A stretch of 39,741 nucleotides of DNA from positions 1-39,741 of the forward strand of contig JAYMTA010000121.1 of assembly GCA_036897625.1 (NCBI GenBank), given 5' to 3'. Below the pieces are notes generated by a model. The model worked only from the letters and a program-made list of their open reading frames with translations. It did no database searches and was not told the DNA's origin. This DNA comes from Pelargonium cotyledonis (taxonomy: Eukaryota; Streptophyta; Magnoliopsida; Geraniales; Geraniaceae). Of the stretch, positions 25,101 through 32,960 are shown piece after piece (the stretch's first letter is position 1; the number at the start of each line of letters is the position of its first letter). Position numbers and translations under genes: made by a program.

Positions 25101-25701
25101 GGTACAAGGGAGAAACTATATAAACAATACCAACCCAATGCAAAAATCAAAACCTATTTTAATTTCTTTCATATGTTGTTCGTCCACATGCACATAACAT
25201 TAACGCATACAAATATCTAAAGGTAGTTGAATTTCCGGCATGTCCTCACAAGTTTTTAGATGGCTTTTAGGTAATTCCCTATTTCCCTCCTTTTCTAGCA
25301 ATAAAGTTGAGAAAAGTGACTAATATACATAAACCAGAATAAAAATGTTTAGTGGAAAAAAGCCGATGAAATGATATGTCCAACCACAAAAACTAAAAAC
25401 TTGAAGTAAATAGAGATGAGAATTGCCTGATTAAGAAGCTGTAGGGACATCTCTGCAGTCCTCGCTGAAGTTGCGGCAACATCAACACAAAGAAGAATCT
25501 AGTGGGCAGTATATTGACACACCACATTACAACGACATTCATATACTTCATTTCGAAATGGTATATAGGAATGGCCAAGCGGTAGAGAGTAGTATATAGA
25601 GCACTTACTGTAGCTAAAGGGCCCAACTGAGAACGTAACGTATAAAAATCTATATTTTGTAGAGTAGAGTCATCGGCCGCACGAGACACTGCGTCCTCCA
25701 C
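1184..25701 (-). CDS. ZFYVE26/spastizin-like protein (At2g25730 type), 5'-truncated
   Basis: I joined 27 exons with matching phase: 25701-25609, 25498-25427, 24973-24836, 23736-23583, 23461-23094, 22792-22329, 22244-21906, 21354-21130, 20836-20746, 20611-20534, 20388-20098, 20001-19804, 17723-17235, 15099-14938, 14731-14402, 14325-14243, 14133-14029, 12680-12452, 12035-11670, 11053-10952, 9071-8928, 7596-7508, 3636-3554, 3456-3341, 2163-2078, 1664-1565, 1249-1184. They give 1,686 codons ending ...CKQWLAQYM and a stop, with no internal stop or frameshift. Segments such as [37 protein letters not shown] and [16 protein letters not shown] match what I remember of plant homologues of spastizin. 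In animals spastizin works with spatacsin and AP-5 in endolysosomal trafficking; the plant role is inferred. No canonical FYVE zinc-finger motif is visible. Full-length plant homologues are about 2,400-2,500 residues, so roughly a third is missing at the N-terminus. The first exon opens at an acceptor in phase 0, not at a start codon. Confidence 0.8.
1875..1936 (+). mobile_element. micro-retroposon: 36-nt poly-A insert with 13-bp target duplications
   Basis: The 13-mer ATAGTAGTACTAT occurs at 1875-1887 and again, perfectly, at 1924-1936. Between the copies is a 36-nt insert at 1888-1923. It starts TCCGCTGTAGCACAATGG, which resembles the A-box end of a tRNA, and ends in an A-rich tail. Poly-A plus a target duplication of this length is the usual signature of LINE-type target-primed insertion. 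It lies in the intron between the exons 2163-2078 and 1664-1565. Confidence 0.6.
2380..2649 (+). mobile_element. SMART/TRIM-size LTR element, 270 bp
   Basis: Two alignable direct repeats bound this element: the left LTR at 2380-2452 starts TGTTAAG, and the right LTR at 2579-2649 starts TGTGAGG and ends CTCTAACA. Right after the left LTR is TGGTATATGAGC (2453-2464), close to the initiator-tRNA-Met primer site TGGTATCAGAGC of plant LTR elements. The flanks read CACAA on the left and CACAG on the right, a 5-bp target duplication with one mismatch. There is no coding capacity. The size fits the small LTR retrotransposons known in plants as SMARTs, which move only with help from other elements. 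The polypurine tract is poor. A third, partial repeat-like stretch follows at 2731-2774. Confidence 0.6.
2801..2846. repeat. (GA)n microsatellite
   Basis: About 46 bp of purine-only GAGA repeat with a few G insertions, in the intron between exons 3456-3341 and 2163-2078. Confidence 0.9.
3810..4145 (-). pseudogene. LINE reverse-transcriptase C-terminal remnant
   Basis: The minus frame at 4140-3958 reads a segment with [19 protein letters not shown] and [13 protein letters not shown]. This matches the conserved stretch after the polymerase domain of plant LINE-type reverse transcriptases, where a ...ECW...HK...EMRMLRW...KIRNE... pattern is usual. Past 3958 the reading frame is broken by stops. 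The downstream minus sequence HTHTHPEN also resembles the tail of this family. It sits in the intron between exons 7596-7508 and 3636-3554, in the same orientation as the host gene. Confidence 0.6.
4419..5802 (+). mobile_element. Ty1/copia retrotransposon 5' half (LTR, PBS, gag, protease start), decayed
   Basis: The putative LTR starts TGTTAGAATG at 4419. It is followed by the primer site TGATATCAGAGCCC at 4527-4540. The gag frame opens at 5002 ([18 protein letters not shown]) and has the copia gag pattern KWKQID...IDPK.Y. A zinc-knuckle remnant, [15 protein letters not shown], lies near 5419-5465. The start of the protease, [17 protein letters not shown], is near 5657-5710; the usual catalytic motif is DSGA, so the active-site glycine is changed. 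Several frame breaks and an internal deletion after the gag domain show it is dead. It ends abruptly near 5802, where an inverted copy of the same family begins. Confidence 0.75.
5803..6864 (-). mobile_element. second Ty1/copia 5' half, inverted against the first
   Basis: On the minus strand an LTR starts at 6864 with TGTTAAAATGTATATATTAG. A degraded primer-site region, TTGTGTCAGAGCCC, lies at 6752-6739. The frame with [20 protein letters not shown] (about 6195-6137) is the same gag as in the element at 4419-5802. Farther in, near 5904-5800, are the gag residues [20 protein letters not shown], a segment deleted from the left copy. The two elements meet head-to-head with their LTRs outward. 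Stops and frameshifts make it non-functional. Confidence 0.7.
7786..8180 (-). mobile_element. decayed TRIM element, same family as 18,808-19,333
   Basis: The order of blocks matches the complete TRIM at 18.8 kb: a CACTACTGAAAGATCAA...CCATTATATGT...GGGACTTA repeat, CCCCCTCACGTG, an interior with TACAAGCAGGTCAGAGACCA, then GTATCAGATC (minus strand) and a stub of the second repeat (TTAAATTTCAATAATAGG). The outer LTR ends are lost or diverged, and I find no target duplication. It lies in the intron between exons 9071-8928 and 7596-7508. Confidence 0.5.
9364..9564 (+). mobile_element. solo LTR with intact 5-bp target duplication
   Basis: A 201-bp unit starts TGTTAAAG and ends TATATTCAACA. It contains a TATA-box-like CCTATAAATAAG followed by AT-rich sequence, as in plant copia LTRs. 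It is flanked by ACTTT on both sides (9359-9363 and 9565-9569). No primer site follows it, so it is a solo LTR left by recombination between two LTRs of one inserted element. It lies in the intron between exons 11053-10952 and 9071-8928. Confidence 0.75.
9640..9719 (+). repeat. dispersed repeat copy A (inverted partner at 12,780)
   Basis: The segment starting GAACAAGTAGATTTTGGATT recurs with few mismatches on the minus strand at 12,859-12,780. It is about 80 bp, of unknown family, and lies just inside of the solo LTR. Confidence 0.6.
10483..10561 (-). mobile_element. possible short LTR next to a purine tract
   Basis: On the minus strand a purine tract GAGGGGGG is followed at once by TGTTAAGGAATCTCACATCG, which runs to about 10,483 and ends CA. 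This is the order polypurine tract then 3' LTR seen in mini LTR elements. The matching second LTR and any target duplication were not found, so the element would be truncated. Confidence 0.3.
12780..12859 (-). repeat. dispersed repeat copy B (inverted partner at 9,640)
   Basis: This is the reverse-complement counterpart of 9,640-9,719, with the shared core GGGCTATGTTAATAGTACTG. It sits in the intron between exons 14133-14029 and 12680-12452. The two copies lie in introns of one transcript and could pair. Confidence 0.6.
12860..14028. other. intronic AT-rich sequence with no gene
   Basis: The rest of the intron between exons 14133-14029 and 12680-12452. It includes a stretch at about 13,200-13,560 with repeated short motifs (TTCGACACTTGGACAC, ATGTACCGTGTCTATG) that looks like an old dispersed repeat. 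I could not assign a family. Confidence 0.4.
15962..16213 (+). pseudogene. antisense ORF resembling a plastid transit peptide; possible captured gene fragment
   Basis: A plus-strand ORF opens [14 protein letters not shown] and is rich in Ser, Arg and Lys with few acidic residues. It contains VRLKTAVAS, which looks like a transit-peptide cleavage region. It is preceded by about 100 bp of pyrimidine-rich, leader-like sequence and is more GC-rich than the intron around it. It stops at 16213 without a recognisable mature domain. It lies inside the intron between exons 17723-17235 and 15099-14938, on the opposite strand to the host gene. It could be a 5' gene fragment carried in by a transposon, the first exon of a gene I cannot follow, or chance. 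No family is assigned. Confidence 0.3.
17973..18420 (+). pseudogene. Ty1/copia RNase H remnant
   Basis: The frame contains [17 protein letters not shown], where the usual DWAGS has become D-stop-AGS. It continues with [20 protein letters not shown] and [10 protein letters not shown], and, after stops and a frame change, with [18 protein letters not shown]. These are the successive blocks of the copia RNase H domain. At least one TGG-to-TGA change, other stops and frameshifts kill it. It lies in the 2.1-kb intron between exons 20001-19804 and 17723-17235, opposite to the host gene. It may belong to the same family as the copia pieces at 4.4-6.9 kb. Confidence 0.75.
18808..19333 (-). mobile_element. 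complete TRIM element with perfect target duplication
   Basis: Two LTRs of about 150 bp (19333-19183 and 18957-18808) align end to end. Each starts TGTTGAA and ends AACA on the minus strand. Directly after the 5' LTR is TGGTATCAAAGT (19182-19171), a primer site for initiator tRNA-Met. Directly before the 3' LTR is the purine tract GAGGGGGAG (18966-18958). The flanks are AACTT on both sides (18803-18807 and 19334-19338). The 225-bp interior has no coding capacity. All marks of a terminal-repeat retrotransposon in miniature are present. Divergence between the LTRs shows it is not recent. Confidence 0.85.
19334..19803. other. intronic AT-rich sequence with no gene
   Basis: The rest of the large intron beyond the TRIM. 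The part at about 19,560-19,720 (TATTTAAAGAGG and a TC-rich run before CACATTTTATAACAGATATC) looks like decayed LTR sequence, but I could not set boundaries. Confidence 0.3.
23737..24835. other. 1.1-kb intron with no recognised element
   Basis: Intron between exons 24973-24836 and 23736-23583 of the ZFYVE26-like gene. It is AT-rich. I see no coding, terminal repeats or conserved motif in it. Confidence 0.5.
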
Positions 25702-25841
25702 CTGGAAAAAAATAATTGAACACAATAAAATAGATTAGGAAATATTCGGTGCTGAAAGAATAAATCATCTGTTATTTTGTGAAGCAAAACAATTCCTATA
25801 TGAGCTAATGACTGCATCTCCACATCTTAAACTCTTTCCAA

Positions 25842-26007
25842 CTGTTTTTTTTTTTATATAATAGAAATATATTAATTAGATAAGAAGGAACTGTGGGCTC
25901 ATAAAGTGGACACGTAAAAAGACTGTCTTTTAAGCTAACAGTCCCTTTAACTATAGATATGACCCTAACGTTATGAGCCAAAAGAGATGAAAGAAAAAGA
26001 CAACCTA
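25842..26007 (-). mobile_element. poly-A-tailed retroposon remnant
   Basis: On the minus strand the sequence ends AATATATTTCTATTATAT followed by a run of A (25,842 onwards), as in plant LINE or SINE 3' ends. The outer flanks TCCACATCTTAAA (about 25,817) and TCCACATCCTGAAA (about 26,010) are similar and may be a decayed target duplication. No coding remains. It lies in what should be the intron 5' of the first visible ZFYVE26-like exon. Confidence 0.35.
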
Positions 26008-26607
26008 ATTTCCACATCCTGAAAAATCCCATCACTCTTCTCGTGCCAAAGACCCTACAAGATTGTTAAGGACACACATTTTCGTAAAAAAAAAATACCA
26101 ATTTTCATTTCCTGCAATAGTTCCAGCTAAACATTTTATAAGGGTTTTCCCCATTCTGCGCCATGCACCATTAATAACATTGTCATAGGTGGTTTTCACC
26201 GTCACATGGTAGGGCTCACTTAATGTGTGTACTTCCATTAAGGTCCAGGACTATGGTGGACTGGCCAAGCACCACCTCAAATCTCAAAATTAACCATGTT
26301 ATTGTATGTTGCCTTGAAGTGGTCATCACATGTATAGAGCGACATTTGGAAAACATTATAGAAAATATCCTTTCATCTTAAAGTGAGGAGAAAAAAATAA
26401 CAATTCAATTGTGGCCTTGCTAGGAAAAAAAACTGAGAGGAAATACGAGTTATCTTGAACAGACCACCCAATGAAAAATGTTCAACTAAAGTGTTTCCAG
26501 CAAAGTCAGTTACCTTCTACAGCATTCCAGCTATACCAAGGTAAGCAGCAAGTTACTCTCAGTCAGAAGTATATACTATATAGTTAGAAGCAGGGCTTAT
26601 TTATCCC

Positions 26608-26817
26608 TGTTGATACTTGGCGCAATAATTCTGGCAGTAACATAAATTGTTAGCGTAATTAATTCTTAGATCTGATTTTATTTCTTAGCTGTAAATATAT
26701 TCTAGCTGTAGGTTTAGAATCTGCCGTTTCCTAAAGTAGAAGATCTGATTCCTAATTCTGTGGGATTTCTTTTGTACACTTGGTGTATATATTCGTCTAT
26801 TCAATGAATAAAAATCA
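26608..26817 (+). mobile_element. solo-LTR-like sequence at the junction of the two truncated genes
   Basis: The unit starts TGTTGATACTTGG and ends TATTCAATGAATAAAAATCA, so it has TG...CA ends. Near the right end is TGTATATATTCGTC followed by AATAAA, the layout of a plant LTR. Neither LTR-internal sequence nor a primer site is attached. The flanks are ATCCC on the left and TCGAG on the right, so there is no target duplication. It is a different family from the solo LTR at 9,364. To its right only about 35 bp of a TPS1 intron remain before the exon; to its left is about 0.9 kb up to the first ZFYVE26-like exon. Confidence 0.6.
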
Positions 26818-26852
26818 TCGAGGAATTTACCTCCATATCTCCTTTCACATAC

Positions 26853-29800
26853 CTTACAAAAGTTTCAGCCCATTCTTGAGCCGTGTGAGTTGTCACATGT
26901 AGGAAGTTATGCCGATGTCGTTTCTCCCTTTCTTCAGGAGACATTTCCAGTGCTTGAAGAATTGAATTAGCAACTTCTGTGATATTCCATGGATTCACAA
27001 GGATTGCACCAGCACCCAGAGATTGTGCAGCACCTGCAAACTACAAGATTCATTGCAAATATCATAGTTAGAATCAGAGGGAAAGCAAAATTCAGGCGCT
27101 AGGAAGCCTTAGTCTTAGGCATAGTTTTGCAAAGACAAGGGTAAAAATTCAACACAAAAATACAGAACATCCATGTCATTTAGCTCTGACAGATTAATAC
27201 ATTTTTTTTCTTCTTCCAAGAAAAAGAAAGAAAAGCTCAATATGCCATGTAAAACAGCTTGATTATGAGATGATGTAACAAACATGGAAACACATTTCAA
27301 ATTATCAGAACAGACAAATACGAAGTATAGATTATAGAATACTTTCTCCCCAAATAAGTGTCTTGTATCCTTTTCTGGATGTTAGTTATGTATGAATTAC
27401 CAACAATGTCATTATAATAAACTAGTTAGTATTTCTTTAGTTTGTTACAGCACATGTGCATGGGGATAGAAGAGAAAATATACAACATTAACTAACTTCT
27501 CCTTAATTTTCTCAAATAAGATAGGAGACTTATTTTGGGATGGTAGGAGTATAGTATTTTTAACTTCATCTTAATCACCTATGCAGTAAATGATTGTTAC
27601 CGTAAGAAGTTTATCCAACCCTAAAGTTCTTCTTGCAAATGGAATTAAACTCAAGACATATTCACAACTGTAGTTATAGGCGATAATTAAGAAATTACCT
27701 CACTAAGAATGAGAACCCCCTTTTTTGCATCTTGGCAAGCTACAAACTCATAGCTGACAAGATTCATTCCATCTCTCAGAGAGGTTACAAGTGTTACATC
27801 TGAACAAAAGAAGTGAAGTTATCTTTTAAAAATGCATAAAGCAACTAACACAAGAAATAAATATTGCATTTAAGAGTTTCAGATTTTTTTGAAATGCTAG
27901 TGCCAAGTAGTGAAAATGAAGATGATGTATGATGCAAATTATAAAAGAAAGATCAGGTTAAAGAAACATATATCAGTACCAGTAACAGCATATAGAGCAC
28001 ATAATGCATGAAAATCCAGAGAACGATCCTGCAAAAATGGAAAATAATTTCTTATAACAATTGAGTCCTCGCAACCCTTTTAATTTAATGCTAATTATGA
28101 CAAAGGAAATGAATTTGATGATTGATCGCAATCTGCATTTACAAGTGAAGTTCATAATGTAAGTTAAACCCACACATGAGCTTACTAAATTACTCTTTTT
28201 TTCTGAGCAGGCCTTAAAACTCTCAGTCTCAGAAGATTACCCATGTAGTTGTTTCTCTTAAAACGCCCTCACAAACACAATTAAGTTTCCATGGGTAGAA
28301 GATAGGACAGATCACACCAAAAACATTATAAACAATACCACTGAATCAGATTACATATCAAACTACATAATTTCCATTTAGTGTGAGCATAATGCATGCT
28401 AGATGTTGAAGACAAACCAGGTGGTGTATTGGAACAGCAGTCAACGAGCCAAATCTACCATTTATACGTCCAACAATTTCATGAACCTGGCTTGTAAGCT
28501 TTTGATCTGGGAACACAATTGAAAAGTAAAAGAAATCAACATAAGCTTTCCCTAAAGACAACTAAGCAACAGTTTGAATAAAGCCACAACGCTAATATGG
28601 TAATTGTTTGTGCTAGAACAAAAGAAACTGCATAAGCCATTATTAACTCCATAGCTGCTCAGGAAAATGAACTTAATATATCCAGAGATTGGGCCTTAAG
28701 TAAGGAATATATCAGTGACATTGAAGCAATAGGCATATACCAGCTGCTTACGGTAACCACTGCTACATGGAATAGATACTACACATATAAGGTTATAGAA
28801 GATAATATAAAGCATGTTGAGAAGGGGCATACACTCGGGAACATCTGTTCTAGTTGGCACAGCAATCTGAAGTAGCACAACTTTCTCTCGCCACTTAGTA
28901 TTTTCCTCGAGGAACTTTTCAAATGCCAGTATCTTTTGGGGAATTCCTTTAATCATATCAAGGCGATCAACACCTAACATTACCTGTCAAGTCAAAGTAA
29001 TAACATCAACCATAGTATTACTTATTTAGTCAACCCCAGTGGACAAAGTAGGTAAATAAAGCACATCTACGATGTCAAAATTGCAGAAGTCAATATCTTA
29101 AGCTTTGCATTTAACAAAAAGAAAAAAGGGGAAATATTATAGAGAGCACAATCATCCCCAAAAGCTTCCAAGTGATGCAGCAATGGAACAATTATGAATA
29201 TATGTAGAATGAATATGCAGAAAAGTAGAAAACCATATTTACAATCACACGGATCCATAAAACTGTAAAACAAAAATTTTAATTCTATTGACTACTAATG
29301 CGATAAAGCTCTGGAAAAAAAAAGTCTACCTTTCGTCCAGCAAATCTTTCTTTTAGTTCTTTGATGTGTTCCTGAACTTGAGGCACCTCTATTGCTCGTA
29401 TGAATCGATCAGAGTCTATTCCAATTGGAAACTGTACAAAGTACAAATGAAAATTTCAGATCTGTTCATTATGGAGTATATTCTTATTCTGCTATGCTGA
29501 CATATTAGTGCAACACTAAATATCGGAAGTAGCTTTAGTGAACAAAACAAATGCAATAGCGATAAAATAAACAATTTAATTAAAATACCGCAGCTACTCG
29601 AGTCAGCCTTCCTTGATCTTCAACACCTTCAGGTGTGCCCTCAAGTCCAAGAATGCGGGTGCAAGCACTAACAAAATGCCTCGCGTAGTCATAGGTATGA
29701 AAACTGAAAATCAAAGTTAAACTATGAAATGTGTTGCCAATGTTATAGGTCACAATAGTATGTCACAACAAAATATGTTAAATAGAGATCAATTTAAAAA

Positions 29801-31576
29801 AAAAAAAAACAAATAGCATATTGCATTCAGGCAAATAAATAGATAAATGAATAACACCATAAGTGTATAAAACTTCACTTAATAGTGATTGGCATGTTGG
29901 AGTAGGACTCTTTGATCATAGACACCAACATCAACCCTTTGGACATATGAATAGACTTTTCTCAAACAAAGACAAAAGGCAATTGTTTTTTGTTGTTGCA
30001 TATTTACGACAAATCATGCACGTGCATGGCAAAAAGCTAGATTCTGACACTTGCTTTGCATGCTGATACGCAATTTGCATTCATATCCACAAATCACAGA
30101 CAACCTTAAAAAATAAGAAATACGGTGAAGTTCAGTGATTATACACCAATAGTTAGTGCTGCAAGTATTGTGCCTTTTCAAATTTATAAATCAACCAAAT
30201 CTAGGCCAACAAAGGTGGGGAAAAGAAGCAAGTAGCTACATCTCTTCTTATCATACTTCTGAACAATACTATATACTAAGACTATGGCTATTTACATGCA
30301 TAAAAAATAAATAAATAAATAAATAACACTTATCAGCTAAACAAGAGACTTCTTCGAGCAAGGGATCAAAATAATTACTGTATTTGTTAGAGAGAATGCC
30401 TCCAAAATATCTATCAAGGAAAAAATCAGTGTAACTTAAAAGTAACTGAATTATACAACACAAACTTACCCAACAAGATCAGCAGCAAGAACAGAACGCA
30501 ACAGCTCCGATCGAGATGGCAGTGTTCTATGGATTTCAGATGAAGGAAAGGGTGTGTGAAGAAACCAACCAACTTTCATTTCACTGTTGTATTCCTTTAA
30601 GCATTTTGGGAGAAACATCAGATGGTAATCATGGCACCATACCACATCACCCTCTTCATAATGCTCATTTACCACATCAGCAAACATTTGATTTGCCTTC
30701 TTATATGCATCAAACTGAGACTGAAAACTTCTAGTAGTGGCAAGACGGTCTTCTTGTGGAAGTCCAAGGTAATGGAAAAGAGGCCATAAAATGTTATTGC
30801 AATAGCCATTGTAGTACTGATGGACTATCTCTTCATCAAGGAATACTGGAATACACCTCTTCAAAATAAAGCAAAATGCGTAAGGCTACCAGTCTAACAA
30901 AATGCATGGGAAAAAAATTACATCTTACCAAGATACCGAATTATGTACCTTTTCTGCCAAAGCTTTGGTAAGTGCCCTCTGTCCGATTTCATCAGGCACA
31001 TTTACACCAGCCCAGCCAATCCACCTAGCCTCAAACTCCTTCACACCTTTGAGAAAGTTATTCAAAATTCATTATGTTCCTTGTTGGCGAAGTATGAAAT
31101 GTGTGAAATAGTAGACAAACTTGTAATAAAAAATCAAGACGCATCTTATACTTCATGATTAATGATAAAATTTTCACAAATAGCACAGATCCATGTCACT
31201 TACCAAGTAGAGCACTGACTAGACCCCCTGCACTCATCTCTAAGGACCATGCATCTTCACCTTTCCTAACTGCAGAGACTGGGAGCCTGTTAGCCACCAC
31301 CAACAGTCGTTGCCTGAAAGGTCTTCCTTCGTGCCTTTCATATCCCTCAGCACCCCTTGCAGCCTCAGCTCCTTCCAAGAATTGTTCTACATAGGCTGAG
31401 TTATCAACTTCTCTTAAACGCTGGTCATGCTCGTATGGTTCAGTTCCCCTACTACCATCAGGGGAATCATGCAAATGAGAAGCCCTGCTGCTTTTTCTTA
31501 GCTCTCTTTCTCTTAATAGCCGTTCGACACGACCTGGGATGTGGGTGGAATTACCGATATACTTGTTCCCAGGCAT
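26853..31576 (-). CDS. TPS1: class I trehalose-6-phosphate synthase, 3'-truncated
   Basis: Ten coding exons join in phase: 31576-31204, 31046-30949, 30858-30470, 29703-29589, 29431-29330, 28983-28833, 28506-28418, 28028-27980, 27799-27699, 27040-26853 (551 codons plus 2 nt). The product makes trehalose-6-phosphate from UDP-glucose and glucose-6-phosphate. The start MPGNKY followed by an N-terminal extension with [11 protein letters not shown] is typical of plant class I TPS1. GT20 landmarks are all present: [12 protein letters not shown] (90-101), W136, Y176 and W182, HDYH (233-236), R366 and K371 in [11 protein letters not shown]465 and E473 in [12 protein letters not shown]. Arabidopsis TPS1 is about 940 residues; the C-terminal phosphatase-like domain is absent. 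The last exon ends at a normal donor (AAG|GTATGT at 26853/26852). Without splicing the frame runs 17 codons further into a TGA at 26803-26801 inside the LTR-like sequence. Confidence 0.88.
30306..30326. repeat. (AAAT)n microsatellite
   Basis: About five AAAT units in a TPS1 intron. Confidence 0.8.
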
Positions 31577-32207
31577 ACTCTCACTCTAGAACCCACACTT
31601 CAACACCAAGGTATATCCTCTGGGTGTCCCCAGACAATTGTAAGTCCTACATTTGTATAAAGCAAATTATTATCTGAATAAGTATGATAAGCACATAAGT
31701 TCTGAATCCTCCCCAGTTGAAAGATTCCTTAAAGACGTTTCTTATAATAATAAACATTCCCACTGCAGTTCAATTTTTTTATTTATTATTTCTTAAATCA
31801 GAAAACAATAAGAATCTATACTAGAGATAGCACAAAAAATGGCAAAAGGAAAAAAAGGAAAAAATAGCACAAATAATGGGATCAGTAAATTTGCACAAGG
31901 CAAGAAAATGGGGTCTACCACAATGTCCAAGATATTTGAGCTAAATATTCAACAACCCACATTCATATGAAAAAACATTTATAGTTCATGGAAACTAAAG
32001 GGAAAGAAGAAGAACACTGGAGCTTAAGCAAGGATTCTGAAGTGTGCATCATATTGAAGAACTACCAAAGCAACCAAACACATAAATGCTGAAAGGTTGA
32101 GCCAGACCAAACAAAAACAAGTATTCTCAAAATCTTTTATTTACTACAACATCTATACGATGGAAAAGCACAAAAATGACTAAAACAAGATAATCGTCAA
32201 AACCCAC

Positions 32208-32430
32208 CTCAGTAAAAGAGCCAAGCAATAGAACCTGATCCTTGGAACTCTAACCAACACAATTCAAGACTCTGTATATAATGGTTTCCAGAGTCTCCTC
32301 AATCTTCGATTGGAGTCAACTTATTTTGTGATTGGCTATAGAGGAAAACGAGTGAAATAGAAAGAGGGAAACTCCTGATTCCCAATGGCAGAAAATTATA
32401 ACCATGGTGATCAGAAGGGAAAGGAGAAGG
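32208..32430 (-). other. candidate 5' UTR exon of TPS1 with an upstream ORF
   Basis: The minus strand ends here in ACTGAG|GTGGGT (32208/32207), a plausible splice donor 0.6 kb before the TPS1 start codon. A TATA-like TGTATATACC lies 32-40 bp upstream. Inside, ACCATGG (uATG at 32405-32403) opens a 29-codon frame that stops at 32318-32316. The exon's extent is inferred only from these signals. Confidence 0.35.
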
Positions 32431-32460
32431 AGCAGCAGAATATTGTAAGCTCCACTACAG

Positions 32461-32470
32461 GGTATATACA
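32461..32470 (-). promoter_or_regulatory. candidate proximal TATA box for TPS1
   Basis: TGTATATACC on the minus strand, 0.9 kb before the TPS1 start codon. It is an alternative to the distal promoter at 37.3 kb. Confidence 0.3.
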
Positions 32471-32960
32471 GCCACAGTCCACAGCCATGCATGTAACACC
32501 AAAGTTTCAGGTTGAGAAGGAAAGTATTTTTTTACCCATCCAGTAAGGTTAAAAAATAAAAAATAAATAAAATAAAAAAATCCAACATCCATCTTCAAGT
32601 AGCTACCGGTGCTTACGCAACACATCAATACTCACCCACGATATTAGCAGCTAAACTCAATAAATTAATGTTGGGTGACATATATGTGAGAAAAGCTCGT
32701 CCACTGGTAACCCACCTTCCATGTGAGGTGCAGCCAATACAGCATCAATGTCTACTACCAGTACAGCCAATACAGCATCACTGTAACCTCCAATCCGACC
32801 CAGAAAAGTAGAGAAAAAAATTGGGTGGATGCAATGAAATGTCATGGGAACTGATTTAAACGGACATCGCCTCTACCGGGTGGGGACTAGATTTTTGGGG
32901 AATTTTTTCTTGGGCAGGACAAAGGCCCTAAATTCTAACAAATAATGTAAATATTTATTT

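Noticed and set aside
25561..25600. tRNA-like A box (ATGGCCAAGCGGTAGAG)
   Set aside because: No B box (GTTCGA-type) or cloverleaf follows; it lies directly beside an exon of the ZFYVE26-like gene.
25699..25725. ATG at 25,725 as the start of the ZFYVE26-like protein
   Set aside because: The frame from it crosses a clear pyrimidine tract and AG acceptor (TTTTTTTTCCAG) before the conserved residues; known homologues have several hundred residues more upstream.
26500..26600. Extra 5' exon of the ZFYVE26-like gene (minus, before GTAACT near 26,517)
   Set aside because: The open frame would end in phase 1, which does not fit the phase-0 acceptor of the next exon, and no family resemblance was seen.
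25702..26607. TPS1 C-terminal (phosphatase-like) exons hidden in the gap
   Set aside because: Minus-strand frames here show none of the conserved blocks of that domain, and 0.9 kb is too short for about 390 residues with introns.
28696..28835. Continuation of the TPS1 frame past ...TDVPE into 28,696
   Set aside because: The frame continues only into intron; the donor GAGT|GTATGC joined to 28,506 restores the conserved PEYQKLTSQ.
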